From Akkermansia sp. (GTDB lineage: Bacteria; Verrucomicrobiota; Verrucomicrobiia; Verrucomicrobiales; Akkermansiaceae): a DNA stretch of 64,000 nucleotides. The stretch is from the NCBI GenBank assembly GCA_030523775.1, contig JAUNHW010000004.1:13714-77713 (forward strand). The letters are read 5' to 3'. The notes under the pieces are model-generated. The model ran no database searches and was not told the DNA's origin. It was given only the letters and a program-made list of their open reading frames with translations. Positions 53,113 through 61,839 of this stretch are shown piece by piece. Made by a program: the position numbers and the translations under genes. Within the stretch, counting starts at the first letter, position 1. Each line of letters opens with the position of its first letter.

Positions 53113-55020
53113 TTATCGCGTAGCGATAACCAGTCCCTTGAGCAGCAGTTCCGCGTTGTTCTGGGTCTTGGCAATGTTGCGCAGCAGGGTCTCCAGCCCC
53201 TCCCAGCCGGGCAGGGAGGCCAGCTGGCGGCGCACCTGCAGGATGCGCACCATCTCGTCCGGGTGGTACAGGCGGTCATCGTTTCTGGTGCCGCTCTGGG
53301 GGATGGAGATGGCGGGGTAGATGCGGCGCTCGGAGAGCTCGCGGTCCAGGCGTATTTCCATGTTGCCGGTGCCCTTGAATTCCTCGAAGATGATTTCATC
53401 CATGCGGGATTCGGTGTCCACCAGGCAGGTGGCGATGATGGTGAGGGAGCCGCCTTCCTCGATACTGCGTGCAGCGCCGAAGAATTTGCGGGGCTTCTCC
53501 AGCGCGCCGGAGCCCAGGCCGCCGCTCATGGTGCGGCCGCCGGTCTGGTTGGCGTTGTAGCCGCGGGAGAGGCGGGTGAGGGAATCCAGCATGATGATGA
53601 CATCCTTGCCCTGTTCCACCAGGCGGCGCGCGCGCTCCAGCACCATGTCGCTCAGCTGCGCGTGGCGGCGGGAGGGCTCATCGAACGTGGAGGCGTACAC
53701 CGGGGCGTCCACCGCTTCCTCGAAATCGGTCACCTCCTCCGGGCGCTCGTCCAGCAGCAGCACCAGCAGCGTGGCTTCCGGGTAGTTCGCCCGCAGGGAG
53801 CGCGCCATGGTTTTCAGGAGCACGGTCTTGCCGCCCCGCGGCGGCGCCACCACCAGGGCGCGCTGCCCCATGCCCAGCGGGGTGATGATATCCAGCACCC
53901 GCATGGCGGCGGATTTGATATCCGGGTTTTCCAGCAGCAGGCGCTTGGTGGGGATGAGCGGGGTCAGGTGGTCGAAATCCTTCGGCTGCACGTATTCCTC
54001 CGCCGGCTTGCCCTCTATCTCCACAATCACCTCTGCCGCCACGGAGCGCTCCGGGGCCTTGCCGCGCAGCAGCTGCAGGCGCGCTTTCACGCTGTTGCCG
54101 CTGCGCAAGCCGTACTGCTGCACCAGCGCGTGCGGGATGACGGGGTCGTCTGCGCTGGGGCGGAAGCTGCGGGCGGGATCGCGCAGGTAGGCAATGTTGT
54201 CCTTGCCGATTTCCAGCACGCCGGAGGCGAAGACCTGGCTGCCCTCTCCCAGGAAGGTGCGTGCCAGCTCCGCCACCAGTTCCGGGCGGGGCTTGCTTTC
54301 CGCGCCCTTGCGGGCCTTGGCGGTGGCCAGGCGCTGCAGTTCGTTGAGGGGTTGGAGGCGCAGATCGTTGAGGTCCACCACCACGCTGCGGGCGTGCATG
54401 GCGTTGGCCTCGGATGCCAGTTCCGTGTTGTAGAAGAGCTGCACCTGCTGCTGCAGGTGGTCGCGGGTGCCCTCGTTCCAGAACACCACGTTGCAGCGGT
54501 CTATCTTCTCCTGCGTGGGCATCTGCGCGGCCAGGAAGGCCTTGGCCTCGCGCTTGCCGATGCCGTCGCGCGCCACCAGGCGGGCCACCTGCGTTTCCGG
54601 CGTTACCGCCGCCACGCAGACGATGGTGTCGCTGTCGCCGAACACGGCGGGGCTTTCATAGAACAGCGGGATATCCAGCAGGAAGGTGTGCACGTCCCCG
54701 CGCTGGCGGGCCTGTGCCTGGGCATCGCGGAACATTTCCGCCAGCTTGGGGTGTATCAGGCGGTTGAGCTCATCGCGCTTTTCCGGGTCGTTCTCCACCA
54801 GGTCGCGCAGGAAATCCTTGTTCACCGCGCCCTTTTCATCCAGCGCGTGCTCGCCGAACGCCGCCACCAGGTCGCGCGAGAGGCGCCCCGTCTTCTGCAG
54901 CTCTTCCACGGCCGCGTCGCAGTCGAAACACTCCACGCCTTCGCCGCCCATTTCCTTGAGCAGCTCCACCACGGTAGATTTTCCGGACGCAATGCCGCCT
55001 GTTACCACAATGACTTTCAC
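53113..55020 (-). CDS. Fused dephospho-CoA kinase / transcription termination factor Rho
   Basis: 635 residues in one uninterrupted frame with a GTG start at 55020 placed six bases after a -10 box. Residues 1-200 are CoaE: VTGGIASGKST P-loop (7-16), CFDCD, LDIPLFYES and VTPETQVARLVARDG; it phosphorylates dephospho-CoA to CoA. Residues 215-635 are Rho: the N-terminal helix bundle (LNDLRLQPLNELQRLATAKARKG), RNA-binding domain (ASGVLEIG..GYLR-like AYLRDPARSF), Walker A APPRGGKTVLL (392-402), LLDERPEEVTDFE, the Q-loop region DSLTRLSRGYNANQ and the R-loop RRIYPAISI. Both active sites are complete. Fusion of a CoA biosynthesis enzyme to Rho is highly unusual. A hairpin GTTATCGC/GCGATAAC overlaps the stop codon. 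Confidence 0.95.
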   Translation of the reverse strand: MKVIVVTGGIASGKSTVVELLKEMGGEGVECFDCDAAVEELQKTGRLSRDLVAAFGEHALDEKGAVNKDFLRDLVENDPEKRDELNRLIHPKLAEMFRDAQAQARQRGDVHTFLLDIPLFYESPAVFGDSDTIVCVAAVTPETQVARLVARDGIGKREAKAFLAAQMPTQEKIDRCNVVFWNEGTRDHLQQQVQLFYNTELASEANAMHARSVVVDLNDLRLQPLNELQRLATAKARKGAESKPRPELVAELARTFLGEGSQVFASGVLEIGKDNIAYLRDPARSFRPSADDPVIPHALVQQYGLRSGNSVKARLQLLRGKAPERSVAAEVIVEIEGKPAEEYVQPKDFDHLTPLIPTKRLLLENPDIKSAAMRVLDIITPLGMGQRALVVAPPRGGKTVLLKTMARSLRANYPEATLLVLLLDERPEEVTDFEEAVDAPVYASTFDEPSRRHAQLSDMVLERARRLVEQGKDVIIMLDSLTRLSRGYNANQTGGRTMSGGLGSGALEKPRKFFGAARSIEEGGSLTIIATCLVDTESRMDEIIFEEFKGTGNMEIRLDRELSERRIYPAISIPQSGTRNDDRLYHPDEMVRILQVRRQLASLPGWEGLETLLRNIAKTQNNAELLLKGLVIATR

Positions 55021-55026
55021 GCGCGT

Positions 55027-55055
55027 ATTCTAGCATGGCGGGTTTCCCCCATCAA
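55027..55055 (-). promoter_or_regulatory. coaE-rho promoter (leaderless, GTG start)
   Basis: TTGATG (55050-55055), 17-base spacer, TAGAAT (55027-55032) on the minus strand; six bases to the GTG at 55020. Confidence 0.7.
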
Positions 55056-55140
55056 GCGCAAAGGTGGACAGCGGCGGATTTTGCGCGCGGCGCGGGGAGC
55101 GCCTTGCGTTGCCGCCCTGCGCGTGCAGCGCATTTCACGC

Positions 55141-55170
55141 TTGCGTTGGCGGGGGGCGGTGTGGTAGGCT
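55141..55170 (+). promoter_or_regulatory. Promoter of the bamD-like operon (near-leaderless)
   Basis: TTGCGT (55141-55146), 18-base spacer, TAGGCT (55165-55170); nine bases to the ATG at 55180. Confidence 0.5.
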
Positions 55171-55179
55171 TGGGCGCGT

Positions 55180-56142
55180 ATGAGCAGAAAGGCCTTTCTC
55201 TTGTGTATGGGTGCGGCGGCGGTGCTGGCGCTGCCCATGTGCCAGCAGTTCGACGGCGCCATTCCCGCCGGTATGGTGCGCGCCGTGGATCCCCAGGCGG
55301 ATGCCATGATAGCCAAGGCGCGGGAATACGCCAAGCAGGGCAAGCTGGGCAAGGAAATCAGCCTGCTCAAGAAGGTGGCCACCCAGCACCAGGTGGCTCC
55401 CAATGCAGACCAGGCGCGCTTCCTGCTGGGGCAGGCGTACGAGGCCAAGAAGGACTACCGCGAGGCGTTCAAGCAGTACAGCCGCCTCATCGACCGCTAC
55501 CCGCAGAGCCGCCTGTACACGGATGCCCTCAACCGCCAGCTCGCCATGGCCATGGCGGGCGCGCAGGGCACGCTCACCGTGCCCGTGATGTTCGGCGCCT
55601 GGCACAGCAACATGGAATCCTCCAAGGTCATCGAGTGGCTGCGCTACATCATCGACAAGGCGCCGTACAACGAGATGTCCGCCACGGCGTCATCCATCCT
55701 GGCCAAATTCCTGGTGGACCAGCGCCGCTATGAGGAGGCCCGCATGGAATACGCCCGCCTGGTGGAGCGCTACCCGGACAGTACATACGCGCCGGAGGCC
55801 CAGCTCATGGTGGCCCAGCTCTGGGCCAGCAGCCGCACCCGCGGGGAGAACAACCTGGTCAACCTCACCAACGCGCGCGAGGCCTACGAGGAATTCAGCC
55901 TGCGCTTCCCCAACCACAAGGATGCCCGCAAGGCCCTGGCACAGGCGTCCAACATGAAGCGCCTGCTCGTGAAGCAGCAGCTGGATGTGGGCAAGTACTA
56001 CCTCTTCCGTTCCCGCGAATACCCGTCCGCCATTTTCTGCTTCCAGGATGTCATCCGCCAGAAGGCCGTGAACCCGGATGCCGCGCGCGAGGCCGCTGTG
56101 CTGCTGGGCATGGCGCAGGCCGCAGCCGCCAAGAAGAACTAA
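55180..56142 (+). CDS. BamD-like TPR lipoprotein (outer membrane assembly)
   Basis: 320 residues with a signal peptide ending LALPMC (Cys21, lipobox-like). The mature protein is a TPR solenoid with BamD-type units: ADQARFLLGQAYEAKKDYREAFKQYSRLIDRYPQS and AKFLVDQRRYEEARMEYARLVERYPDSTYAPEAQLMVAQ. BamD couples the BamA barrel-insertion machine in the outer membrane. It is longer than E. coli BamD (245) and may be a paralogue such as YbgF/CpoB type, but the lptE gene 16 bases downstream supports an outer membrane assembly role. Confidence 0.8.
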   Translation: MSRKAFLLCMGAAAVLALPMCQQFDGAIPAGMVRAVDPQADAMIAKAREYAKQGKLGKEISLLKKVATQHQVAPNADQARFLLGQAYEAKKDYREAFKQYSRLIDRYPQSRLYTDALNRQLAMAMAGAQGTLTVPVMFGAWHSNMESSKVIEWLRYIIDKAPYNEMSATASSILAKFLVDQRRYEEARMEYARLVERYPDSTYAPEAQLMVAQLWASSRTRGENNLVNLTNAREAYEEFSLRFPNHKDARKALAQASNMKRLLVKQQLDVGKYYLFRSREYPSAIFCFQDVIRQKAVNPDAAREAAVLLGMAQAAAAKKN

Positions 56143-56158
56143 CCCCCGCACCGCGCGC

Positions 56159-56671
56159 ATGAAAACGCTCTCCACCATCACCATGCTGGCCGGCTGCCTG
56201 CTCACGGTATCCTGCGGCTACCATCTGGACGGCGCGCTCAACCCCAAGATGCAGGGGGTGAAGAGCTTTGCCGTGAGCGTGTTCCAGAACGAGACCATGC
56301 ACCCGGATGCCGCCATGATGGTGACCACCGCACTCACGGACAGCCTGGAGAAGTCCGGCACCATGCGCCTGGCATCCCACGGCGCCGCAGACTGCACCAT
56401 TTCCGGCAAGGTGGTGTCCGTGGAGCGCACCTCCCTGCGCGCCAACCCGCAGGACAGCACCTACAGCTCTGAAATCGGCCTCACCGTCAACCTGGTCTAC
56501 ACCGTTACCGACAACCGCACCGGCAAGGTGCTGGTGGGCGGGCGCACCTCCGGCATAGGCAGTTTCTTCAACAACGATCTCGGCAGCGTGCAAACCGCAG
56601 AGCAGAACGCTGTTTCCTATGCCGCGCGCCAGGCGGCGGAAGACATTGTGACCGACCTCACCCTCCCATGA
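56159..56671 (+). CDS. lptE: LPS-assembly lipoprotein LptE
   Basis: 170 residues from the ATG at 56159. Signal peptide with lipobox LLTVSC (Cys19), followed by the LptE hallmark CGYHLDG at the mature N terminus. The fold of alternating strands (SFAVSVFQNETMHPDAAMMVTTALTDSLEKSG, ADCTISGKVVSVERTSL, IGLTVNLVYTVTDNRTGKVLVGG) matches the family. LptE plugs the LptD barrel that places LPS on the surface. The stop overlaps the rsmI start by four bases (ATGA). Confidence 0.85.
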   Translation: MKTLSTITMLAGCLLTVSCGYHLDGALNPKMQGVKSFAVSVFQNETMHPDAAMMVTTALTDSLEKSGTMRLASHGAADCTISGKVVSVERTSLRANPQDSTYSSEIGLTVNLVYTVTDNRTGKVLVGGRTSGIGSFFNNDLGSVQTAEQNAVSYAARQAAEDIVTDLTLP

Positions 56672-57357
56672 TCGAGTATCCCGTCAGCTTTGTGGGGCTT
56701 CCCATCGGCAACCGGGAGGACATCACCCGGCGCGCGCTGGAGGTGCTGCAGGCGGTGGATTGCATATGCTGCGAGGATACGCGCAACACAGGCATGCTGC
56801 TCAACCACTACGGTATCAAGAAGCCGCTGCTCAGCCTGCATGAGCACAACGAGGCGCAGCGCGCCCCGGAGGTGGCCGCCCGCGCCGCCGCGGGGGAGAA
56901 ATTCGCCGTGGTCACGGATGCCGGCATGCCCGGGGTGAGCGATCCCGGCTACCGTCTCATCCAGGAGCTCAAGCGCAGCGGCGTGGCGTTCACCGTGCTG
57001 CCGGGGCCCTCTGCCGTGGTCACCGCCCTGGTGGGTTCCGGCTTGCCGAGCGATGCTTTCTTTTTCGGCGGCTTCCTTCCCGTGAAATCCGGCCGCAAGG
57101 CCGCCATGCTGCAGGCGGCGGTGCAGGGGGACCACACCTGCATTTTCTATGAATCCCCGTTCCGCATTGTCAAGACGGTGCAGGCCCTGGCCGCCATAGA
57201 CCCGGATGTGCCATGCTGCGTGGCGCGGGAGCTCACCAAGGTGTACGAGACCTACCACCGCGGCACGGCGGCGCAGCTGCTGGCGGAGTTTACCGCCCAC
57301 CCGCCCAAGGGGGAGATGGTGCTGCTCATCGGCGGGCAAAACGCCCCCCGCGTGTGA
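56668..57357 (+). CDS. rsmI: 16S rRNA (cytidine1402-2'-O)-methyltransferase
   Basis: 229 residues. The SAM-dependent tetrapyrrole methylase fold is clear: SFVGLPIGNREDITRRALEVLQAVDCICCEDTRNTGMLL, HEHNE, AVVTDAGMPGVSDPGYRLI, VLPGPSAVVTALVGSGLPSDAFFFGGFLP and FYESPFRIVKTV, ARELTKVYETYHRG. It methylates C1402 of 16S rRNA with RsmH. It lacks the C-terminal extension of E. coli RsmI (286 residues). Translationally coupled to lptE and convergent with rnr. Confidence 0.95.
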   Translation: MIEYPVSFVGLPIGNREDITRRALEVLQAVDCICCEDTRNTGMLLNHYGIKKPLLSLHEHNEAQRAPEVAARAAAGEKFAVVTDAGMPGVSDPGYRLIQELKRSGVAFTVLPGPSAVVTALVGSGLPSDAFFFGGFLPVKSGRKAAMLQAAVQGDHTCIFYESPFRIVKTVQALAAIDPDVPCCVARELTKVYETYHRGTAAQLLAEFTAHPPKGEMVLLIGGQNAPRV

Positions 57358-57392
57358 GCGGGGCGTGTGCCCCGGCGGCCCGGCGGGGGGGC

Positions 57393-59621
57393 CTACCGTT
57401 CCACGGGTTTGAAATCCACGAAGCCGGAGGCCTCGTCCACGGCGGTGGGTATGAGCTTGAGTGCTTGGCCGGGCTGCATGCTCCTGCCGTCGCTCGCGCG
57501 CCAGCTGGCGGTGTGGCTCTCATAGAACCAATGCGTGTTGCCGGGCAGGGCGCCGCGGGAGATGTAGCCCTTTACGCCTCCCCGCAGCTGCGGTATGTCC
57601 ACGGTTATGCCCTGCGGCCAGCACGCGGTGATGATGCCGTCCCACACGCGCGGTTGCCTGGAGGTGCATTCCCGCTCCAGGTATCGCGCGAGCATGAGGC
57701 GGTCCGCCTCCGTTTCCGCGGCGGCGGAGGTGCGCTCGGTTTCAGAGATGTGGGCGGAGACGCCCTCCAGCCGCCCGCGGGGGGAGAGCGGGGCGGATGC
57801 ATCCCCCGCCAGGCGCAGGAACGCGCGGTGCACCACCAGGTCCGCATAGCGGCGGATGGGGCTGGTGAAGTGGCAGTAGTCTCCCTTGGCCAGGCCGTAG
57901 TGGCCCAGGGGGTCCGGGGAGTAGCGGGCGCGCATCATGCAGCGCAGCAGGGCCACCTTGAGCGGCTCTTCCTCCGGGTGCCCCTTCACCTGTTCCATGG
58001 CGTGGGCAAGCTGCTCGCGCGTGGTGAGCATGCCCGCATTGTAGCCGTAGCTGCGCAGCTGCACGCCGAATTCATGCAGCTTGGCGGGGTCCGGTTCCTC
58101 ATGCACGCGGTAGATGGCGGGCAGGGCGCGCGCATTGAGCGCGTGCGCCACGGCCTCGTTGGCGGCCAGCATGCACTCCTCTATCAGCTGGTGCGCGGCA
58201 TCGGATTCCGTGAACTCCACCCCGGTGGGGTTGCCCTCTGCATCCGCCAGCACGTGCAGCTCCGGCATGTCCAGGTTCAGCGCGGCCTGCCGCATGCGCC
58301 GCGCCCGCAGCGTTTGCGTGAGCTTCCCGGCCTCGCGCAGCATGGCATCCACCTCCCTGTCCCCGCAGGTGCCGCCCTGCAGCACGTCCAGCGCCTGCGC
58401 GTAGGTCAGGCGGCGGCGGGAGCGGATGACCGCCTTGGCGAACTCCGCGTGCGTGACCGCTCCCCGGGCGTCGATGCTCATGCGGCACAGCGCGGTGAGG
58501 CGGTCCTCCCCCTGCCGGAGGGAGCAGATGCCGTCGCACAGCTTGGGCGGCAGCATGGGCAGCACGCGGTCCGGCAGGTAGGTGGAGTTGCCGCGCTTCT
58601 GCGCCTCTGCATCCAGTGCGGTGCCGGGCCGCACGTAGTGGGCCACGTCGGCTATGTGCACGTCCAGCTGCCAGCCGCCGCCGGCGCGGTGCAGGGTGAT
58701 GGCGTCGTCGTAGTCGCGCGCGCTTTCGGGGTCGATGGTGATGATGCAGTCCTTCCGGCAGTCCATGCGCCCGCGGATGTCCTTTTCCCGCACGATGGAG
58801 GGCAGGGCGGCGGCCTCGGCCAGCACGTCCACGGGGAAATCCTCTGCCAGCCCGTACTTGCGGATGATGGCCAGGATGCTCACATCCATGCGCGCGGCAT
58901 CCCCCAGCACCTCCACGCAGCGGCCCTTGGCCGCCGTGCGGGCCACCGGGTACGCCACGGGCTCCACCACAATGGTGTCGCTGGGCTGCGGGCGCTCCTC
59001 CGGGGCGGACACCAGGTTCACCAGCTCCGGCGCGGTGATGCCGTCTCCCACCATCACGCCGAACCTGCCGCCCGCGCGGTAGGTGCCCACCCAGCGCGCG
59101 TGCCCGCGCTCCAGGATTTCATCAATGTAGACCACGGCGGTCAGGTCTCCCGCGGCGGGACGCCGCGCGCCCTTGCCGCCGCGGCGGTAGCGGGGGCTGC
59201 CCTGCACGCGCACGGCGGCGCGCACACGGTCGCCATCCATGGCCCCGCAGCTGCGCCGCGGCTCCACGGTGAGGCTGTGCGGGCACTCCGCATGCAGCAG
59301 GGTGGCAATCTGCTCCTGCGCGGCGGCATCCGGCAGGAACAGCAGCTTGCCGCCGGCGGTTTTCACAATGCGGCCCGTGAGCGGCTGCGGTTCCGCGCTT
59401 TTGCGCAGGGCGTACGCGCCCTTTTGCAACTTCAGCAGGCGCCCCTGGCCCAGCCAGAGTTTCAGCGTTTCGCGCAGCAGCGCCCGCTGGCGGGAATCTA
59501 TGCCCATGCCGCGTGCTATCTCGCCGCTGCTCTGCGGGGTGTAGTCCCGCCGCTGCATGTAGGCGCTCAACGCCTCCCTCAGCGGCCTTTCCTCGTTCTT
59601 TTCGGGTAGTTTTTTCTTCAT
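57393..59621 (-). CDS. rnr: Ribonuclease R/VacB-family 3'-5' exoribonuclease
   Basis: 742 residues. A basic N-terminal helix-turn-helix part (1-75) and cold-shock domains (about 75-235) precede the RNB catalytic domain with the metal-binding run TIDPESARDYDDAI (Asp residues), RRLTYAQALDVL, HQLIEECMLAANEAVA and HFTSPIRRYADLVVHR. A final S1-type domain (DGIITACWPQGITVDIP..GYISRGAL) ends near residue 720. It degrades structured RNA and takes part in rRNA quality control. Promoter: TTGCCA-N17-TAGTCT with a very short leader. Confidence 0.94.
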   Translation of the reverse strand: MKKKLPEKNEERPLREALSAYMQRRDYTPQSSGEIARGMGIDSRQRALLRETLKLWLGQGRLLKLQKGAYALRKSAEPQPLTGRIVKTAGGKLLFLPDAAAQEQIATLLHAECPHSLTVEPRRSCGAMDGDRVRAAVRVQGSPRYRRGGKGARRPAAGDLTAVVYIDEILERGHARWVGTYRAGGRFGVMVGDGITAPELVNLVSAPEERPQPSDTIVVEPVAYPVARTAAKGRCVEVLGDAARMDVSILAIIRKYGLAEDFPVDVLAEAAALPSIVREKDIRGRMDCRKDCIITIDPESARDYDDAITLHRAGGGWQLDVHIADVAHYVRPGTALDAEAQKRGNSTYLPDRVLPMLPPKLCDGICSLRQGEDRLTALCRMSIDARGAVTHAEFAKAVIRSRRRLTYAQALDVLQGGTCGDREVDAMLREAGKLTQTLRARRMRQAALNLDMPELHVLADAEGNPTGVEFTESDAAHQLIEECMLAANEAVAHALNARALPAIYRVHEEPDPAKLHEFGVQLRSYGYNAGMLTTREQLAHAMEQVKGHPEEEPLKVALLRCMMRARYSPDPLGHYGLAKGDYCHFTSPIRRYADLVVHRAFLRLAGDASAPLSPRGRLEGVSAHISETERTSAAAETEADRLMLARYLERECTSRQPRVWDGIITACWPQGITVDIPQLRGGVKGYISRGALPGNTHWFYESHTASWRASDGRSMQPGQALKLIPTAVDEASGFVDFKPVER

Positions 59622-59633
59622 TTCAACGCGCGC

Positions 59634-59662
59634 AGACTACCACACTTTCCCATAATTGGCAA
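59634..59662 (-). promoter_or_regulatory. rnr promoter (very short leader)
   Basis: TTGCCA (59657-59662), 17-base spacer, TAGTCT (59634-59639) on the minus strand; 12 bases to the ATG at 59621. Confidence 0.6.
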
Positions 59663-59738
59663 CCCAGATGACATGCGCGCGGTGCGCCATGCGGTGACGG
59701 ACGGGACTTGTATCCCCGCGCCAAAGGCGCGCGAACTC

Positions 59739-59771
59739 ATTCCTAATCCTAATCTTAATCCGACTCCTAAG
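59739..59771. repeat. Degenerate hexamer tandem repeat
   Basis: Five imperfect 6-bp units (ATTCCT, AATCCT, AATCTT, AATCCG, ACTCCT) at the left edge of the mobile island, next to a CGCGCC-AAA-GGCGCG hairpin (59717-59731). Confidence 0.55.
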
Positions 59772-59778
59772 TCCGGGG

Positions 59779-60061
59779 TTAGACGCGGAAAGATCGAAGG
59801 GCTGACGCTTCGGTACCGTTCCCCGCGTACACGTATCGCGTTCTCAAAAGAGAGCTGTCTCGGTGCCCCATTTCGAGCTGCAATGCCGCAAAATTCCTGA
59901 AATGCGCGGCGTGGTAGGTGGCGAAGGTGTGGCGGCAAACATCCTGACGCCAGGGGCGGGCTGTCTCCTTGCTCCAGCCTGCCACCTTGCGTAACGCCCG
60001 CCACCGCTGCACCCAGCGGCGCGGGATATCATGCCGCAGGGCGTCGATGTTCCCGCAGCGC
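59779..60061 (-). pseudogene. Truncated tyrosine recombinase, C-terminal fragment
   Basis: The minus-strand frame encodes about 93 residues nearly identical to residues 252-345 of the intact integrase at 62429-63529, including RCGNIDALRHDIPRRW, RHTFATYHAAHFRNF and the catalytic-tyrosine block LLRTRYVYAG. The match runs from 60061 down to about 59822, after which the frame enters unrelated sequence and stops at 59779. Everything N-terminal to RCGN is missing: the 5' side is cut by an A run and terminator. Same orientation as the intact copy, 2.5 kb away, so the two are direct repeats. Confidence 0.85.
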
Positions 60062-60066
60062 AAAAA

Positions 60067-60094
60067 AAAGCCGGGAGGGTAACCCCCCGGCTTT
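60067..60094 (-). terminator. Terminator of the HNH-like gene
   Basis: AAAGCCGGG (60067-60075) pairs with CCCGGCTTT (60086-60094); preceded by an A run on the plus strand, hence a T run for minus-strand transcripts ending here. Confidence 0.8.
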
Positions 60095-60110
60095 GAATTT
60101 CTATGATGCC

Positions 60111-60422
60111 TTACCCTTGCGCAACTGGTACAAATATAGCGCGAACGTGTATAGCTTCACCCTCCTGCTCGTTGCACTCATGGCACATCGGAATGATGTA
60201 CTGCTCACGACTTGGATGATTCACCCATTGTCCATTGGGTTTATACATGGTGACTATAACATGGGCTCCATCGGTTGCAGGCTCGCTGCAGCCCACGCGC
60301 GAGCATAGGCCGGCGCGCAGCCCTGTCTGCTTTTCCCAGTACTTCAAGGCGCCACCTGGAATAGGATTTCTAGATGTGCCGCGAATACATTTAACGTATG
60401 CTTCCTCTATTATATTTGGCAT
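60111..60422 (-). CDS. Small HNH/zinc-finger-like protein of the mobile island
   Basis: 103 residues from the ATG at 60422, a start chosen because a good Shine-Dalgarno sequence, AAAGGAG, lies nine bases upstream. It contains CSRVGCSEPATDGAHVIV, then YIIPMCHECN: two cysteine pairs flanking an Asp-Gly-Ala-His motif, the layout of HNH nucleases or related zinc proteins (His in DGAHV, closing CHECN). The typical final Asn/His is present as CHECN. The gene is clearly lower in GC than its surroundings and uses a Shine-Dalgarno sequence, both pointing to foreign origin. Nuclease activity is inferred. Confidence 0.6.
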   Translation of the reverse strand: MPNIIEEAYVKCIRGTSRNPIPGGALKYWEKQTGLRAGLCSRVGCSEPATDGAHVIVTMYKPNGQWVNHPSREQYIIPMCHECNEQEGEAIHVRAIFVPVAQG

Positions 60423-60805
60423 TCTTCTCATCTCCTTTCTACGAGTCCGGCTCGATGGCCCTCTCTGCCTCCTTTGTTGCAAAATCCGTGCCAATTTTTC
60501 ACCTTTCTCAAATCTAACAAAAATCCTAGTTGTTAGCACTTGGAAATGAAACCTTGATTTTTTTCATTTTGTTACTTGTAATACAATCTAACAAATAGAC
60601 ATTGAAGGCATTGCGGTAAACTGCGGCAAGCTGGCGCGGCAAAAATGCACGCAGCGCGGCAGTATGCCGCGGGTGGACACCCTATGTGCACGGCACATGG
60701 CAGGCCTGCTCTTGTCACGGGTCACGTTCTCTATTCCAACCGCCAATTGGGTACTCCGCGAAGTGGAGATATACCTGACGGTCAAATTGCCCTCCACAAG
60801 GGCGG
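60423..60805. other. 383-bp intergenic stretch, AT-rich 5' region of the HNH-like gene
   Basis: No convincing gene. The left 180 bases are AT-rich, with AATCTAACAAA in two direct copies (60511-60521 and 60585-60595), a candidate regulatory repeat upstream of the HNH-like gene. The right half returns to high GC and holds no ORF worth naming. Confidence 0.5.
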
Positions 60806-61549
60806 CTACCTGCCCCGTTTGTTTTTGCGCTTCGCCTTGAGCAACTCGCCTTCTATGGCGGCACTCGCATGGCGGCGCCCCGCATACCGCAGCATGGTGT
60901 CCTCCCGAATGCTGTACTGGCGGCACGCGTTCCGGAATATTTCAGAATAGTCCTTCCCTCGCAAATAGCCGAACACGCTCTCGGCGTACAGGTCCACCAG
61001 CAATTTCTCCATGCGCGGAGTCGGCACGCCATCCACCCATTGGAACGGCGATTGCGAATGCAGCGGAAGGATGACCACCCCGCATCTCGCGGCGCAGATC
61101 ATCTGGGCATGCGCCGTTGCATCGGGGGTGACCTGGGCCTCGTAACCCAGTTTCAGCAAATAGTGGAACACGGCTTCCATCCCGTCGCGCGGCACCTCAA
61201 GGTACAAGAGTTTGTTTGGAATGGGATACTCTTGCAGTTTAGTGAAATACTCGCTGCTGTACACAATGAACGGCATCTTCGGGAACCGGGTCAGCAACTC
61301 CCGGCGCAGTTTCCGCACATTCTGACGCAACAGGGGAACAAACGGCATCTTCGTGCGCCTCTTGTACACACCGCGCCGCACGCGCTCCAGATAGCCCTCC
61401 TTGGTCACCTTGTGCAAAACCCACCGCAACCCGCTGCGCGACGTCTCCATGCGCGCCGAAACCGCCTCCAGCAATTCATCAATGCTGAAGCTATCGTGTT
61501 CCCGCGCATAGCGAAGCACAAAGGTACGCTTGTCCGGATCCTTCTGCAT
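60806..61549 (-). CDS. AbiEi-like antitoxin/regulator without a partner toxin
   Basis: 247 residues. The N-terminal part (LRYAREHDSFSIDELLEAVSARMETSRSGLRWVLHKVTKEGYLERVRRGVYKRR) is a winged helix of the kind that opens AbiEi antitoxins (type IV toxin-antitoxin systems), followed by the alpha/beta domain (PFIVYSSEYFTKLQEYPIPNKLLYLEVPRDGMEAVFHYLLKLGY..ICAARCGVVILPL) and the helical end NACRQYSIREDTMLRYAGRR. AbiEi proteins bind inverted repeats in their own promoter; one copy of a 43-bp inverted repeat lies exactly there (61563-61605). The nucleotidyltransferase toxin AbiEii is not encoded next to it. Could also be a related DUF6577-type protein with another role. Confidence 0.7.
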   Translation of the reverse strand: MQKDPDKRTFVLRYAREHDSFSIDELLEAVSARMETSRSGLRWVLHKVTKEGYLERVRRGVYKRRTKMPFVPLLRQNVRKLRRELLTRFPKMPFIVYSSEYFTKLQEYPIPNKLLYLEVPRDGMEAVFHYLLKLGYEAQVTPDATAHAQMICAARCGVVILPLHSQSPFQWVDGVPTPRMEKLLVDLYAESVFGYLRGKDYSEIFRNACRQYSIREDTMLRYAGRRHASAAIEGELLKAKRKNKRGR

Positions 61550-61556
61550 AACGACA

Positions 61557-61585
61557 ATCTCAGCAAATTATCGTCACCCAGTCAA
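61557..61585 (-). promoter_or_regulatory. Candidate promoter of the AbiEi-like gene
   Basis: TTGACT (61580-61585), 17-base spacer, TGAGAT (61557-61562) on the minus strand; seven bases to the ATG at 61549. The -35 box and spacer lie within the first inverted repeat. Confidence 0.45.
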
Positions 61586-61605
61586 GAAAATTGACGCTAA
61601 TTTGC
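61563..61605. repeat. Long inverted repeat, copy 1 (operator position)
   Basis: Arms GCAAATTATCGTCAC (61563-61577) and TTGACGCTAATTTGC (61591-61605) around 13 bases. It covers the promoter of the AbiEi-like gene, fitting an autorepressor site. Confidence 0.75.
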
Positions 61606-61790
61606 GCCCCCCATTTGCACGCGGCATCGCGCGCAAGTGGCATAGCGGATTGCAATCCGCATCGGCATGCGTTCGCCGAGAAGCGCACACCAGCATCACC
61701 AGAGAAGCATAGAGGATTCTAGCCCCGCTTAGTACGCGCATCACACATCGCAGAACGCATCCATGACTCTCGCTAGAGGAAGTATTCTGC

Positions 61791-61836
61791 GTGCAAATTA
61801 GCGCCACCTTTGCCGAAAAGTGACGCTAATTTGCAC
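61791..61836. repeat. Long inverted repeat, copy 2
   Basis: Arms GCAAATTAGCGCCAC (61793-61807) and GTGACGCTAATTTGC (61820-61834), one mismatch, 12-base spacer ending GAAAA, extended by GT/AC outside. No gene starts next to it. Confidence 0.8.
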
Positions 61837-61839
61837 GCA

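Noticed and set aside
57360..57373. GGGGC-GTGT-GCCCC hairpin as rsmI/rnr terminator
   Set aside because: Short stem without a T run in either direction in a GC-rich stretch; not enough to call a terminator.
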